Shown here in pieces: positions 20,684 to 29,443 of a DNA stretch of 64,000 bases. Position 1 is the stretch's first letter, and each line of letters opens with the position of its first letter. The notes beneath the pieces are model-generated. The model was not told the origin of the DNA. It searched no databases and saw nothing but the letters and a program-made list of their open reading frames with translations. A program made the translations under genes and the position numbers. This DNA comes from Phycisphaerales bacterium (GTDB lineage Bacteria > Planctomycetota > Phycisphaerae > Phycisphaerales > UBA1924), in the NCBI GenBank assembly GCA_020850415.1, contig JADZER010000023.1, forward strand, positions 1 to 64,000, given 5' to 3'.

Positions 20684-20926
20684 GCGGTGAGCGCTGCCCT
20701 TTCCACCCGCGCCCGGGCCCGCGCCATCACCCACGCTCGCTAAGTGTTCTTGAAGCCAACCCGCCCTTCCCCGTGGCTCGGGCCAAATAACCCCGCGCAC
20801 GACCGCGCGCAAGTGCCGCACCCGGGGCTTGGTCCAGGCGCAAGCCGCCCGACGCCTCGCACTCTCATCCGTTTCTTTACAATCGCGACCGGGCCGCCCC
20901 CCGTCATTCCACCCTTTGCTCACCCG

Positions 20927-22777
20927 TCACTCCACCCGCGGCATCGCCAGCGATTGGCCCGGGATGTGGCGCGTCATCGACACGATCTTCCCGTCCTCAC
21001 CCTTCTCGAAGCTCAGCGACACCGCCGGGTTCTGTCTGACCACCCAGGTCAGCTCCGCGTCGCGCGACGGGCGGAGCTGGAATACCATCTCCGGCGGCGC
21101 CTTGATGCTCAGCACGCCCTCCTCGTCGAGGAACACCTCCAGCACACGGTCCGACTCGGGGTCGTGGTACCGCCCGCACACCAAGTCGAGCACCTCGCGG
21201 GGCACCTCGACGGCCTTGGACTGCTCCACCGCCGCCGCCGACCCCTCCCGCGGCACATCGAACGACATCCCGCTCTGGTGGATCTGCAGCGCGTCGGCGT
21301 TCCCATCTTCCCCCAGGCGGAACGACACCTTGATCTGCTCGGGCGCCACGGCGAACGGGCGGTTGCCCTCGGCGTCGGGGTCGAGCAGCTCGAACACCAT
21401 CTGGCTCGGGATGTCCAGCGCGAGCTTGCCGCCCTTGACGAGCACCTCGAACCGCTCGTTCTCGAAGCTCGCGAAGTTGGCGATGTAGACGCCGATGAAG
21501 GGCTTGAACTCCTCCGGGACCTCCGCGATCGGCGCCGCTTCGCCGGGGTGCACGAGCTCGCGGTCGATCGTCTCTTCCATCCGCAGCACGCTCGTCCCGC
21601 CGCGCGACTGCGTGAAGTACAGCACCATCAGGTCCAGCTCGGGCCACGCCCAGGCGATCGTGCCGTCGGAGCCCGAGTGGCTGATGATGACCGGCTCGGC
21701 GGGCAGCGCGCCCGACTCGCCGCCCTCGGGCTCGGCGCAGTAGAGCACCGACATCTGGCCGTAGTAGACCGAGAGGCCCCGGTAGTCGGTAGGGAACCGC
21801 GCGTCCGAGCCGAGCATCGACATCGGGCTCGCCGGGGTGAGCGTCCGCCCGATGGCCGCCTCGCTCAGCACCCGCGTGCCGTCTGGCGCGAGCCCGCCGT
21901 CCATCCACATGCCCAGGAACTTGGCGTAGTCCAGCGCCGTCGAGTACGCCGTCTGCGAGCCCCACGCGAACGGGTACAGCGGCTTGCCATCCGCGGGCGT
22001 CCAGAACCGCGCCCACGCGCCGGCCTGCCCCAGATACAGACCGCCGATGCGGCCGAACCGCGGGTCCGCGCCGTCGATGCCGTAGAACGAGTCGGTCATC
22101 TCCAGCGGGCCCAGGATCTCCCGCGTCACGAACGCGTCGATCGTCTCGCCGGTGATGACCTCCACGATCGCGGCGACGCAGTCGGTCCCCGCGTCGCTGT
22201 ACCAGAACTTGCTCCCGGGCGCAAACTCCGGACCCCCCTCGCCCGCCGCGTTGGCGAGCGTGAGAAGGTCGGGGTACTGGTCGATCGCCCGCGTGATGAC
22301 CGTCAGCGGCAGCCCCGACCGGTGCTCCAAGAGCTGGCGCACGGTGATCTCCCGAGACTTGTCGTTGTCGAAGCCCGGCAGGTACTTCGCCGCCGGGTCG
22401 TCGAGGCTCAGCTCGCCCCGATCGATGAGGATCTGGGCCGCCGCCCCCGTCAGCGTCTTGGTCATCGACCGGATGTTGCACACCGTGCCCGAACCCGTGC
22501 CGACCGCCCAGGGCGTGTGCGACTCCCGGTCGGCGTCGCCGTAGGCCTTGTGGAAGATGATCCTGCGGTTCCGCAGAATCAGCAGCTCGCTCCCGACCGC
22601 GTAGTCCTTCTCGACGAAGCTCGCGGCCAGCTCGTCCAGGGCCGCGATCGCCCCGGCGCCCACCCCCTGGCTTTCGGGCGTGGCCGGCTCGAAGACCGGG
22701 TCGGGCGAGACCTGGGCCAGACCAAAGGCCGCGCACGCGAGGGTGACGGTGACGGCGAACCGCTGCAGCAGGAGCAT
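20927..22777 (-). CDS. Exported serine hydrolase, beta-lactamase (class C) family
   Basis: 616 residues with a signal peptide (1-21, ending GLAQ). The catalytic SxxK is S104-M-T-K107, the second motif is Y193-S-D, and the fold continues to about residue 430 with HSGSDGTIAWAWPELDLMV providing the third-motif strand (HSG). A C-terminal beta-rich domain of about 190 residues follows (LALDIPSQMVFELL, VSLSFEKGEDGKIVSM), common in esterase or D-aminopeptidase relatives. It is more likely a periplasmic esterase or peptidase than an antibiotic-resistance enzyme. GGGAGGGG lies before the start. It appears monocistronic. Confidence 0.87.
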   Translation of the reverse strand: MLLLQRFAVTVTLACAAFGLAQVSPDPVFEPATPESQGVGAGAIAALDELAASFVEKDYAVGSELLILRNRRIIFHKAYGDADRESHTPWAVGTGSGTVCNIRSMTKTLTGAAAQILIDRGELSLDDPAAKYLPGFDNDKSREITVRQLLEHRSGLPLTVITRAIDQYPDLLTLANAAGEGGPEFAPGSKFWYSDAGTDCVAAIVEVITGETIDAFVTREILGPLEMTDSFYGIDGADPRFGRIGGLYLGQAGAWARFWTPADGKPLYPFAWGSQTAYSTALDYAKFLGMWMDGGLAPDGTRVLSEAAIGRTLTPASPMSMLGSDARFPTDYRGLSVYYGQMSVLYCAEPEGGESGALPAEPVIISHSGSDGTIAWAWPELDLMVLYFTQSRGGTSVLRMEETIDRELVHPGEAAPIAEVPEEFKPFIGVYIANFASFENERFEVLVKGGKLALDIPSQMVFELLDPDAEGNRPFAVAPEQIKVSFRLGEDGNADALQIHQSGMSFDVPREGSAAAVEQSKAVEVPREVLDLVCGRYHDPESDRVLEVFLDEEGVLSIKAPPEMVFQLRPSRDAELTWVVRQNPAVSLSFEKGEDGKIVSMTRHIPGQSLAMPRVE

Positions 22778-22864
22778 CGAACCCCTCCCTTCGAGAAGTC
22801 AAGGAACACTATCCGTTGATCGCCGGAATACGCAAGCGGCGCGGGGAGTTTACGCTGGCCCGCG

Positions 22865-23107
22865 ATGACAACCTCACTGAACGCCATCCTGGCCTCGATA
22901 GCCGCCTACCTCGGCCTGGGTCTTGTCTTCGGCGCGGTGTTCGTTGCCCGGGGCATCAGCGCCGTCGATCCCGCCGCCAGGGGCGCATCGTGCGGGTTCC
23001 GGTTGGTCGTGCTCCCGGGCGTCGCGGCGTTGTGGCCGCTGATGCTCTGGCGGTGGCGCCGGGCCTCGCGCCGGGCGGTGGGGGTGGTGGGGGAGGTGGG
23101 CGGGTGA
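22865..23107 (+). CDS. Small membrane protein, first gene of the Rieske operon
   Basis: 80 residues with two predicted membrane helices (ILASIAAYLGLGLVFGAVFVA and LVVLPGVAALWPLMLW) separated by a short loop with SCGFR, and a basic C-terminus. No family recognised. Its TGA overlaps the GTG of the next gene (GTGA), marking it as part of the same operon as the ferric-reductase-like/Rieske fusion. No strong ribosome site; TACGCT ends 8 bases before the ATG. Confidence 0.65.
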   Translation: MTTSLNAILASIAAYLGLGLVFGAVFVARGISAVDPAARGASCGFRLVVLPGVAALWPLMLWRWRRASRRAVGVVGEVGG

Positions 23108-23253
23108 TCTCCGGCCACCGTCGCGCGCACCGTGCGTTCTGGCTCGTCGCCGCGCCGCTGCTGCTGGCGGTCGCGGTCGCGCTGTTCCTCGCCCGGCCCG
23201 ACGACGCGCCGACCAACGCCGCCGCCGCCCCCGCGAGCGGAGGACGCCCGTGA
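23104..23253 (+). CDS. Very small single-helix membrane protein
   Basis: 49 residues from a GTG at 23104 that overlaps the previous stop. The N-terminus is basic (SGHRRAHRAF), then there is one membrane helix (WLVAAPLLLAVAVALFLA) and a short Pro/Ala-rich outside tail. Its TGA overlaps the GTG of the following gene in the same GTGA manner. Too small for database-style recognition; support comes from the two coupling overlaps, the helix and GGAGG-like sequence. Confidence 0.6.
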   Translation: MISGHRRAHRAFWLVAAPLLLAVAVALFLARPDDAPTNAAAAPASGGRP

Positions 23254-24317
23254 GCGCGGGCTACAAGGCCGTCCAGTGGAACGCACACAAGCGGCGCTAC
23301 GACGCGGCGGTGGCCGGCTTCATCGTGCTCTACCTCGCCTCCTTCGTCGGCGTCGGCATGGCGACACACCGCCCGCCCGACGACATCTCCCCGCCCATCC
23401 TCCTGATCCGCGCGCTCGCGACGCTCGGGATCGTCATGCTGCACATCATCCTCGCCATCGGCCCCCTCGCCAGGCTGGACGCCCGCTTCGCCCCGCTGCT
23501 CTACAACCGGCGCCACCTCGGCGTCGCGTTCTTTCTGGTCGCCCTCGCCCACGCCCTGCTCGCCACGCTCTTCTACGGCGGGTTCGGCGTGCAGAACCCC
23601 GCCTCGGCGGTGCTCGCCGGGTACGGCAGCTTCGCGTCGGTTAGCGCGTTCCCGTTCGAGGTGCTGGGGTTCGCGGCGTTGCTGGTGTTCTTCGTCATGG
23701 CGGCGACCAGCCACGACTTCTGGCTCGCCAACCTCTCGCCCCGCGTGTGGAAGTGGGTCCACATGAGCGTGTACGCGGCGTACTTCCTCGTGGTCGGGCA
23801 TGTCGTGCTCGGGGCGCTCCAGAGCGAGACGAGCCCGCTCTACGCCGGGCTGCTCTTCGCGGGCGTGGCGGGGCTGATCGTGCTGCACGGGCTCGCGGGG
23901 CTCAGGGACCGGCGACAGGACCGCGGCGCGATCTCACCCGACGGGGCCTGGGTCGATGTCGGCGATGTCGGGGAGATCGCCGAGAACGCCGCCAAGGTCG
24001 TGTGCCTCGCCGGGCGGGAGCGCGTCGCGGTGTTCCGCCACGGCGGCAGGCTCTCGGCGGTCTCAAATGTCTGCGCCCACCAGGGCGGCCCGCTGGGCGA
24101 GGGACGCGTCATCGATGGGTGCATCACCTGCCCGTGGCACGGGTACCAGTACCGGCCGGGAGACGGGCAGAGCCCGCCGCCGTACACCGAGAAGATCCCC
24201 ACCTACCGGGTCCGCGTCGAGGGGCGGCGGATCATGCTCAACCCCGAGGCCCTGGCGCCCGGCACGCCCGTCGAGCCGGCGATCATCCCGCCGGCGCCCG
24301 AGGAGCCCGCGCCATGA
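23250..24317 (+). CDS. Ferric-reductase-like membrane domain fused to Rieske [2Fe-2S] domain
   Basis: 355 residues starting with GTG. Six or so membrane helices (about 20-215) carry several histidines placed as in haem-b ferric-reductase-like proteins: LHIILAIG, NRRHLGVAF, ALAHALL, WVHMSVY and VVGHVVLG. A cytoplasmic or periplasmic Rieske domain (about 225-335) has both cluster motifs: CAHQGGPLGEG and CPWHGYQY, giving two Cys and two His. The tail is Pro-rich. It should move electrons between a quinol/haem b pool and a [2Fe-2S] centre. The gene overlaps both neighbours (GTGA before, ATGA after). Partner and final acceptor are not known. Confidence 0.88.
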   Translation: MSAGYKAVQWNAHKRRYDAAVAGFIVLYLASFVGVGMATHRPPDDISPPILLIRALATLGIVMLHIILAIGPLARLDARFAPLLYNRRHLGVAFFLVALAHALLATLFYGGFGVQNPASAVLAGYGSFASVSAFPFEVLGFAALLVFFVMAATSHDFWLANLSPRVWKWVHMSVYAAYFLVVGHVVLGALQSETSPLYAGLLFAGVAGLIVLHGLAGLRDRRQDRGAISPDGAWVDVGDVGEIAENAAKVVCLAGRERVAVFRHGGRLSAVSNVCAHQGGPLGEGRVIDGCITCPWHGYQYRPGDGQSPPPYTEKIPTYRVRVEGRRIMLNPEALAPGTPVEPAIIPPAPEEPAP

Positions 24318-25039
24318 CCGGCCCGCGCCGAGCCGAACCCATCTATGTCGGTTACCTCCCGACGCCGGAGCGGCACCAGCGCCTGCTGCGGGTGATCGTG
24401 CCGGCGATGCTCGTGCTGGCTGTCGTGTCGGCAGGGCTCATCGCGGGCGCGCAGCGCAGCCCCGGCCCGGCGAGCTGGAGCGCCGAGGCCGAACGCTTCG
24501 AGGGCACGCTCGTGCTCGTCCCCTACCCCGTGCTGCTGCCCGACCGCGAGAGCGACCCGCCGATGTACCTCGTCGCCGCGGGCAAGTTCGGGGCCGCGGG
24601 GCTCGGGCCGCTCGGCGGCAGGCGCGTCGAGGTCCGCGGCACCGTGCTCCGGCGTGACAACGCCCTCATGCTCGAGCTGCCCTCCGGCGCGGGGCCGCGA
24701 GAGGTCCCCGGCCCAACCCGCGCACTGCAAGATGCCGTCGCCATCCCCGTCACCCTCCGCGGCGAGATCGTGGACAGCAAGTGCTGCCTGGGCGCCATGA
24801 AGCCCGGCGAGGGCAAGACCCACCGCGCATGCGCCACCCTTTGCGTGCGCGGCGGCATCCCGCCCGTGCTCGTCAGCACCGCCGACGATGGACGCACCCT
24901 CTACACCCTCCTCACCACCGCCGAGAACGGGCCCGCCAACACCCTCGTCCTCCCACACATCGCCGAGCCCGTCACCCTCCGCGGCGCGCTCACCGACCGC
25001 GCCGGCATCCGCGTCCTGGCCATCGACTCGATCGAGTAA
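24314..25039 (+). CDS. Membrane-anchored protein with conserved SKC-LG-M-PGEGK-H-AC motif
   Basis: 241 residues. A cytoplasmic N-terminus (PIYVGYLPTPERHQRLLR) precedes one membrane helix (about 28-48). Outside there are two beta-rich segments, each with a nucleotide- or OB-like strand order. The second begins RGEIVDSKCCLGAMKPGEGK and continues with HRACATLCVRGGIPP, a set of Cys and His residues that looks able to bind metal or haem. I recall this motif accompanying Rieske or ferric-reductase-like genes in other phyla but know no function. Its ATG overlaps the stop of the Rieske fusion gene, so it is the last gene of the operon. Confidence 0.75.
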   Translation: MTGPRRAEPIYVGYLPTPERHQRLLRVIVPAMLVLAVVSAGLIAGAQRSPGPASWSAEAERFEGTLVLVPYPVLLPDRESDPPMYLVAAGKFGAAGLGPLGGRRVEVRGTVLRRDNALMLELPSGAGPREVPGPTRALQDAVAIPVTLRGEIVDSKCCLGAMKPGEGKTHRACATLCVRGGIPPVLVSTADDGRTLYTLLTTAENGPANTLVLPHIAEPVTLRGALTDRAGIRVLAIDSIE

Positions 25040-25094
25040 CTCGTTCCCCGGCACGAGAAGCCCGAGCCCACCCCCGCGTACCCGTGTCAGCGCG

Positions 25095-25370
25095 CCAAGG
25101 GGTGCCGGGGTCAGAGCGCAGCGCAGCGAAGCGATGGCCCCGCGACCGCGCCAACCCGCGCCATCACACCCGCGCCTCGCCCCCTCTCCTGCCCCCGGCG
25201 GGAGAGGGTTGGGGAGAGGGCTTTCCTTCTACTCCTTCTCCATCGCTCAACCCCTCAAACCACGCACCGTCCACGCCAAAACGCAACCGCCCCGGGTGCC
25301 GAGGTCAATGCTCCAAGGGGTGCCGGGGTCAGAGCGCAGCGACGCGATGGCCCCGCGACCGCGCCAACCC
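25095..25370. repeat. Two copies of a ~60-bp interspersed sequence
   Basis: Copies at about 25095-25156 and 25313-25370 both read CCAAGGGGTGCCGGGGTCAG, then GAGCGCAGCG, then CGATGGCCCCGCGACCGCGC. Copy 1 has a small internal insertion (CAGCGAAG). A third, partial relative (GGGTGCCGAGGTCAATG) precedes copy 2. Confidence 0.85.
25182..25208. repeat. REP-like hairpin
   Basis: CCCTCTCCTGCC and GGCGGGAGAGGG pair around a four-base centre. A second GGGGAGAGGG follows immediately, so two alternative hairpins are possible. Confidence 0.7.
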
Positions 25371-25396
25371 CCGCCACCCCACCGCGCCCGACCCCG

Positions 25397-25452
25397 ACTC
25401 ACCCACTCACCCACTCACCCACTCACCCACTCACCCACTCACCCACTCACCC
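25397..25452. repeat. 8-bp microsatellite (ACTCACCC)x7
   Basis: Seven perfect copies of ACTCACCC in a row. Not a CRISPR: the unit is too short and there are no spacers. Confidence 0.95.
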
Positions 25453-25857
25453 CACATCCTCCCGCGCGCGCACAAGACCCCCCTCCCACTCCCCCCCTCC
25501 CCGAACTTCCCCAACTTTTTCTCTACCCCCTCCCCCACAACCACTTGCGCCCAAGCGAGCATCCACTCACATCCCCCGGCGCGCGCACACACTAGGCCCC
25601 GCACCGCAAAGGTAGAGGCACTGATCAGCCAGCCTCCTCGTTCCGTCACGGTGGCGGGGCGGGGAACAACTCCGAACTCTCGCACACTCCGGGTGGGGCC
25701 AACGGCGCTTTACAACCGCCCGCGGCTGGTCCTCGGAGAACTTGACCGGTCAGACAAAGGTGCATCCCGCCGCCCCCACCAAGGGCGGCACAACCAGGAG
25801 CCCCCGCCCCGCCCACCTTTCTCCCCACGCAGCCAATGCCTCGCCCAACAGACGAAC

Positions 25858-28800
25858 TCACCGCTGCTCGCCGAGAATCTCGCACAGGCCGGCGCAGGTG
25901 TTGCCCGGCTTGCTCGGGAACTCGCCGGCGGTCATCCCGCGCACCGCCTCGTCGATCGCGCCGCGGACCTTGGTCTCGTCGATCGCGTCCAGCGAGATGC
26001 TCCCGCGCTGCCCGGTCCGGAGCATCCAGTACTCGGCCGTGCCGCCGACCTCGGGCATCTGGTGGCGGATGGCCAGCGCGTAAATCCCCAGCTGCAGGTC
26101 GCCCTTGCCCGGCTCGAGCTTGGTCTTGGTGGCGTGGCCGGTCTTGTAGTCGACGATCCGGACGCCGCCCGAGGTCCGGTCGACGCGGTCCAGCTTGGCG
26201 ATGAGCCGGTGCCCGACGCCATCGACCTCGTAGGGCATGACGATCCGGCGTTCGATCTCCAGGATCTCCGCGCCGTTCTCGGTCATCATGCGGTGCGCGT
26301 TGCCGAGCCAGGCGAGCAGCTCCTCGATGGTCAGCCCGTCCCCCTCGGCGCCGGCGTGGAGCTGGGCGAAGAAGCGGCGCCGCCCGTCGGCGAGCAGCGA
26401 GTCCAGGCCCGGCGCCCCGCGCCCCTCGGCCTCCGCGTCGCGCCACGCCCTGGCGTGCTCCTCCAGCGCCTGGTGCACGATGCCGCCCAGCGAGAGCGCC
26501 GGCGTCGCCGCCTCGCCCAGACCCAGCACATGCTTCACATAGCAGCACGCCGGGCACCGCTGGTAGGCGTCGATCAGCGTGTAGCTGATGTCGATCGGCG
26601 CGCGCATGGGCGTGAGCGTTGGCCCGGAGCCCTCCTCGCGGCCCTTGGCCGCCCTCTCGTGCAGTCGTGCGGCGGTCTCTCCGGCCACGCCATCCTCCGC
26701 CCACGCGGGCCCGGCCCCCGTCGAGTCGAACGAGGACGCGACCGCCAGCCGTGCCGCCGCGTCGCGCAGGCGCGCCGCCGCCCCCGCCACATCCGCGGGC
26801 CCCGCGTCGCCCCGCTCCACCGCGTCCAGGGCCGACGCCGCCTCCGCCCGGGCCGCACGCTTCTCGGCCTCGACCACCCGGCGCCGAACCTCGCGCACGA
26901 TCACCGGCGAAGCCTCGCGCGACATCCCGTCACGCCCGCCGCGCAGGATCTCATCCCCGTCCCGCGCCACCACCAGCGTCGGCTCGTCGTAGAGCAGCTC
27001 CTGCGCGTAGTGCTCGCTCTTGCTGCGGCTCTTGGACCGCTTGGTCAGCAGCACCAGCCGGCGCTGCGCCCGCGTCGCGGCGACATAGAAGATCCGCCGT
27101 TCCTCCGCCCGCTCGCGCTCCTTCGGCGTGCGAGCATCCCCGAGCCGGTCGATCAGCCCGTCGGGCGGGCGCACACGCTCGGTCCCCCCGGCGGTCTTGG
27201 GGTAGCCGTGCCCCGGGTTCACGCGCGGCACGAACACGACATCGAACTCCAGGCCCTTCGAGCCGTGCGCGGTGAGCAGCTGCACGGCGTTGGCGGCCGG
27301 GCCCCCGCCCTCCTCGTCGTGCTCCACCAGCTCCTCGCCCAGCTCGCCGAAGGTCCTGTCACGATCGTCGAGGTCGTTGTAGTAGCCCCAGAACGCCGCG
27401 AGGTCGCCCGGCTGGTCGAGCCGGTGCTGCACCCCGCGGACGAAGCGGATGACGCGGACGAGGTTCTCGATCCGCCGGGCCCGCTCGCGCCCGCCCAGCA
27501 GGTCGGCGTGGGCGAGATCGGCGCGGGTGGCGATCGCCCACACGACATCCGATGCCGCCGCGTGCTGGGCCATGTCCAGCAGCCCGTCGCGGAGGGCAAG
27601 GAAGCGGGCGATCCCGGGGTGATCGGGGGCATGGTCGCGGAGGAAGGTGGGGTAGTTCGTCACGGCTCGGAGAGCCGTGCCACCCGCGGGGGCCGTGCCG
27701 CCGTCCGCGCCGGCGAGCCGCTGGGCCTTGGCGAACCGGCGCTCCCACTCGGAGAGCTGTTCGCCCGGGACGCCGATCGGCGGCCGGTAGAGCACCCGGC
27801 GCACCGCCCAGCTCGCGCCGGGGTTCACCAGCAGCTCGACCCAGGCGAGCAGGTCCTGCACACCGGGGTCCTCGTCCACGCCCCGGGCCTTGCGCCGCTC
27901 GGCGGGGATGCCCTCGAGCTCCAGCGCGCCGGCGATGCGGTCCAGCTCGGTGTGCGTGCGCGCGATGACGGCCAGGCGAGACAGCGGCTCGTCGGGCAGC
28001 CGGGCCGCCTCGTCCCGCACCATCGCCCCGATCGCGTCGCCCGCGTCCCGGTCGTCGTCAAGATGCACGATCTCGACCGCCGCGCCCTCCGCCAGCGGCT
28101 GCCCGGCGAGCAGGGCCGCCCGCTCGACCCGCTTCTCCGGCTCGAAACGCTCGCCGGCACGCGTGATGATCGCGTTGGCCACATCCAGCACCGGGCGTTG
28201 CGAGCGGTAGTTCTCCGTCAGCGCCAGCGTCTGCGCGTCGGTCCAGATGCTCTTGAACCGCGCGAACGCCCGGTCGTCGGCCCCGCGGAACTCGTAGATC
28301 GCCTGGTCGTCGTCGCCCACCACCACCAGGTCGGGGCCGTGCTCCGGCGGCGCCAGCGCCCGCACGAGCTCGATCTGCGCCAGGTTCACATCCTGGAACT
28401 CGTCCACCACGAAACGCCGGTACTCGTGCCGGCAGATCGCCCGCACCCGATCGCTCGTCGCCAGCAGACGCGTCGGCAGCGTCACGAGGTCGTCGATGGT
28501 CAGCCACCCCCGCTCGCGGCAGGCCCCCTCGAACAGGCCGTACAGCCGCGCATGGGCGTCGAAGCGCGCCCGCTCTTCCCGCTGGGCGGCGTGGGCGATC
28601 TCGTCGATGCGGGCCCCGTCCGACCCGAGGCCTTGGCCCAGGCGCGACGCCCACAGGTCCGCGAATCCCGCGCACGCCTCGGGCCCGAGGGCGTTGTGGC
28701 GGAACAGGTCCATCGTCTGGATCGCCTCGTCGAGCAGGGCGTCGACGCCGAGCGAGACCAACGGGCCGTAGACGCGGTGCCTCGCGACCAGCTCGCGGAG

Positions 28801-29172
28801 CAGCCGGCGCCGCTGGGCGCTGTCGATGATCTCGGGCGTCGAGCCCACCCCCGACAGATCCGGGAACCGGCGCAGCAGGCGCAGCCCGAAGCCGTGGAAG
28901 GTGTGGGCGTGGACGCTGTCGGCCGCCGATGGGCCGATGAGGGCGCTGAGCCGCTCGCGCAGCTCCGTGGCGGCCTTGTTCGTGAAGGTGACCGCCACGA
29001 TCGTGGACGGGTCCACCCCCCGCTCCCGGACCATGTGGGCGACACGGTGGGTGATCACCCGGGTCTTCCCGGTTCCCGGGCCGGCGAGGACGATCAGCGG
29101 CGGGCCGGCGTGGACCACGCCGCGACGCTGGGCGTCGTTCAGACCGGTCAGCAGGTCGCCGGGGTTCTCCAT
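25858..29172 (-). CDS. UvrD/PcrA-family helicase fused to PD-(D/E)XK nuclease
   Basis: 1104 residues. The superfamily I helicase core has LNDAQRRGVVHAGPPLIVLA, Walker A GPGTGKT, VTFTNKAA, HTFHGFGLRLLRR, the DEFQD box, VGDDDQAIYEFRGA, LTENYRS, LTAHGSKGLEFDVVFV and a motif VI YVAATRAQRRLVL. After a helical linker the C-terminal part (about 890-1100) is a nuclease with GGIVHQALEEH and RIVDYKTG as its catalytic region. Cysteines CPACC before and CAGLC after it are placed like the Fe-S ligands of AddB/Cas4-type nucleases. It likely unwinds and trims DNA during repair. The start at 29172 fits where homology begins; TACAAT ends 6 bases upstream. Residues about 496-504 (GGTALRAVT) come from an inserted palindromic repeat. 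Confidence 0.9.
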   Translation of the reverse strand: MENPGDLLTGLNDAQRRGVVHAGPPLIVLAGPGTGKTRVITHRVAHMVRERGVDPSTIVAVTFTNKAATELRERLSALIGPSAADSVHAHTFHGFGLRLLRRFPDLSGVGSTPEIIDSAQRRRLLRELVARHRVYGPLVSLGVDALLDEAIQTMDLFRHNALGPEACAGFADLWASRLGQGLGSDGARIDEIAHAAQREERARFDAHARLYGLFEGACRERGWLTIDDLVTLPTRLLATSDRVRAICRHEYRRFVVDEFQDVNLAQIELVRALAPPEHGPDLVVVGDDDQAIYEFRGADDRAFARFKSIWTDAQTLALTENYRSQRPVLDVANAIITRAGERFEPEKRVERAALLAGQPLAEGAAVEIVHLDDDRDAGDAIGAMVRDEAARLPDEPLSRLAVIARTHTELDRIAGALELEGIPAERRKARGVDEDPGVQDLLAWVELLVNPGASWAVRRVLYRPPIGVPGEQLSEWERRFAKAQRLAGADGGTAPAGGTALRAVTNYPTFLRDHAPDHPGIARFLALRDGLLDMAQHAAASDVVWAIATRADLAHADLLGGRERARRIENLVRVIRFVRGVQHRLDQPGDLAAFWGYYNDLDDRDRTFGELGEELVEHDEEGGGPAANAVQLLTAHGSKGLEFDVVFVPRVNPGHGYPKTAGGTERVRPPDGLIDRLGDARTPKERERAEERRIFYVAATRAQRRLVLLTKRSKSRSKSEHYAQELLYDEPTLVVARDGDEILRGGRDGMSREASPVIVREVRRRVVEAEKRAARAEAASALDAVERGDAGPADVAGAAARLRDAAARLAVASSFDSTGAGPAWAEDGVAGETAARLHERAAKGREEGSGPTLTPMRAPIDISYTLIDAYQRCPACCYVKHVLGLGEAATPALSLGGIVHQALEEHARAWRDAEAEGRGAPGLDSLLADGRRRFFAQLHAGAEGDGLTIEELLAWLGNAHRMMTENGAEILEIERRIVMPYEVDGVGHRLIAKLDRVDRTSGGVRIVDYKTGHATKTKLEPGKGDLQLGIYALAIRHQMPEVGGTAEYWMLRTGQRGSISLDAIDETKVRGAIDEAVRGMTAGEFPSKPGNTCAGLCEILGEQR
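27661..27684. repeat. 24-bp palindromic element inside the uvrD-like gene
   Basis: CACGGCTCGGAGAGCCGTGC followed by CACC. It is identical to the reverse complement of 7114-7137. Here it is read in the other orientation and encodes GGTALRAV between the helicase motifs. Confidence 0.85.
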
Positions 29173-29178
29173 GCGGCG

Positions 29179-29184
29179 ATTGTA
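29179..29184 (-). promoter_or_regulatory. Putative -10 box (TACAAT) of the uvrD-like gene
   Basis: TACAAT on the minus strand ends 6 bases before the ATG at 29172. Five of six bases match TATAAT. No ribosome site follows it. Confidence 0.5.
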
Positions 29185-29443
29185 CGGGCCGGCGTTCCCC
29201 GAACACGATCCACCCGCGCGGGGCACGGGTCCGAGAGTCCATCGCGGGAGGAGGGCGCGGCGCGGGAGGCGTAAGTCCAGCCCCTACAACCGCTTCAAAC
29301 AAACCTCCTGGGTTGCTGGCATCCACTGGCCTGTGGGGCACACTACAAGTGCATCATGGTTGTGCTTGGCGTCCCACCCGTGGGGAGGGGGCGGTCCGGC
29401 CACAACGAAAGAGAGGATGGGCGGCCGCGGGCCGTCGAGATGT

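Larger units (their letters stand above)
25040..25857. other. Repeat-rich intergenic gap, no gene seen
   Basis: About 0.8 kb between the Rieske operon and the convergent uvrD-like gene. It holds a duplicated 60-base sequence, a REP-like hairpin, an 8-bp microsatellite and pyrimidine-rich low-complexity DNA. Open frames here are composition artefacts. Confidence 0.7.

Noticed and set aside
20927..22777. Beta-lactamase antibiotic-resistance gene
   Set aside because: The SxxK/YxD motifs fit the broad class C hydrolase family, and the extra C-terminal domain and lack of resistance context favour an esterase or peptidase.
25397..25452. ACTCACCC array as a CRISPR or origin iteron set
   Set aside because: Eight-base perfect microsatellite, no spacers, no dnaA or rep gene and no DnaA boxes seen.
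24781..29274. Plus-strand open frame of about 1500 codons opposite the uvrD-like gene
   Set aside because: It is antisense to a clear helicase-nuclease, is extremely Arg/Pro/Ala/Gly-rich and has no recognisable domain; long antisense frames are expected at this GC content.
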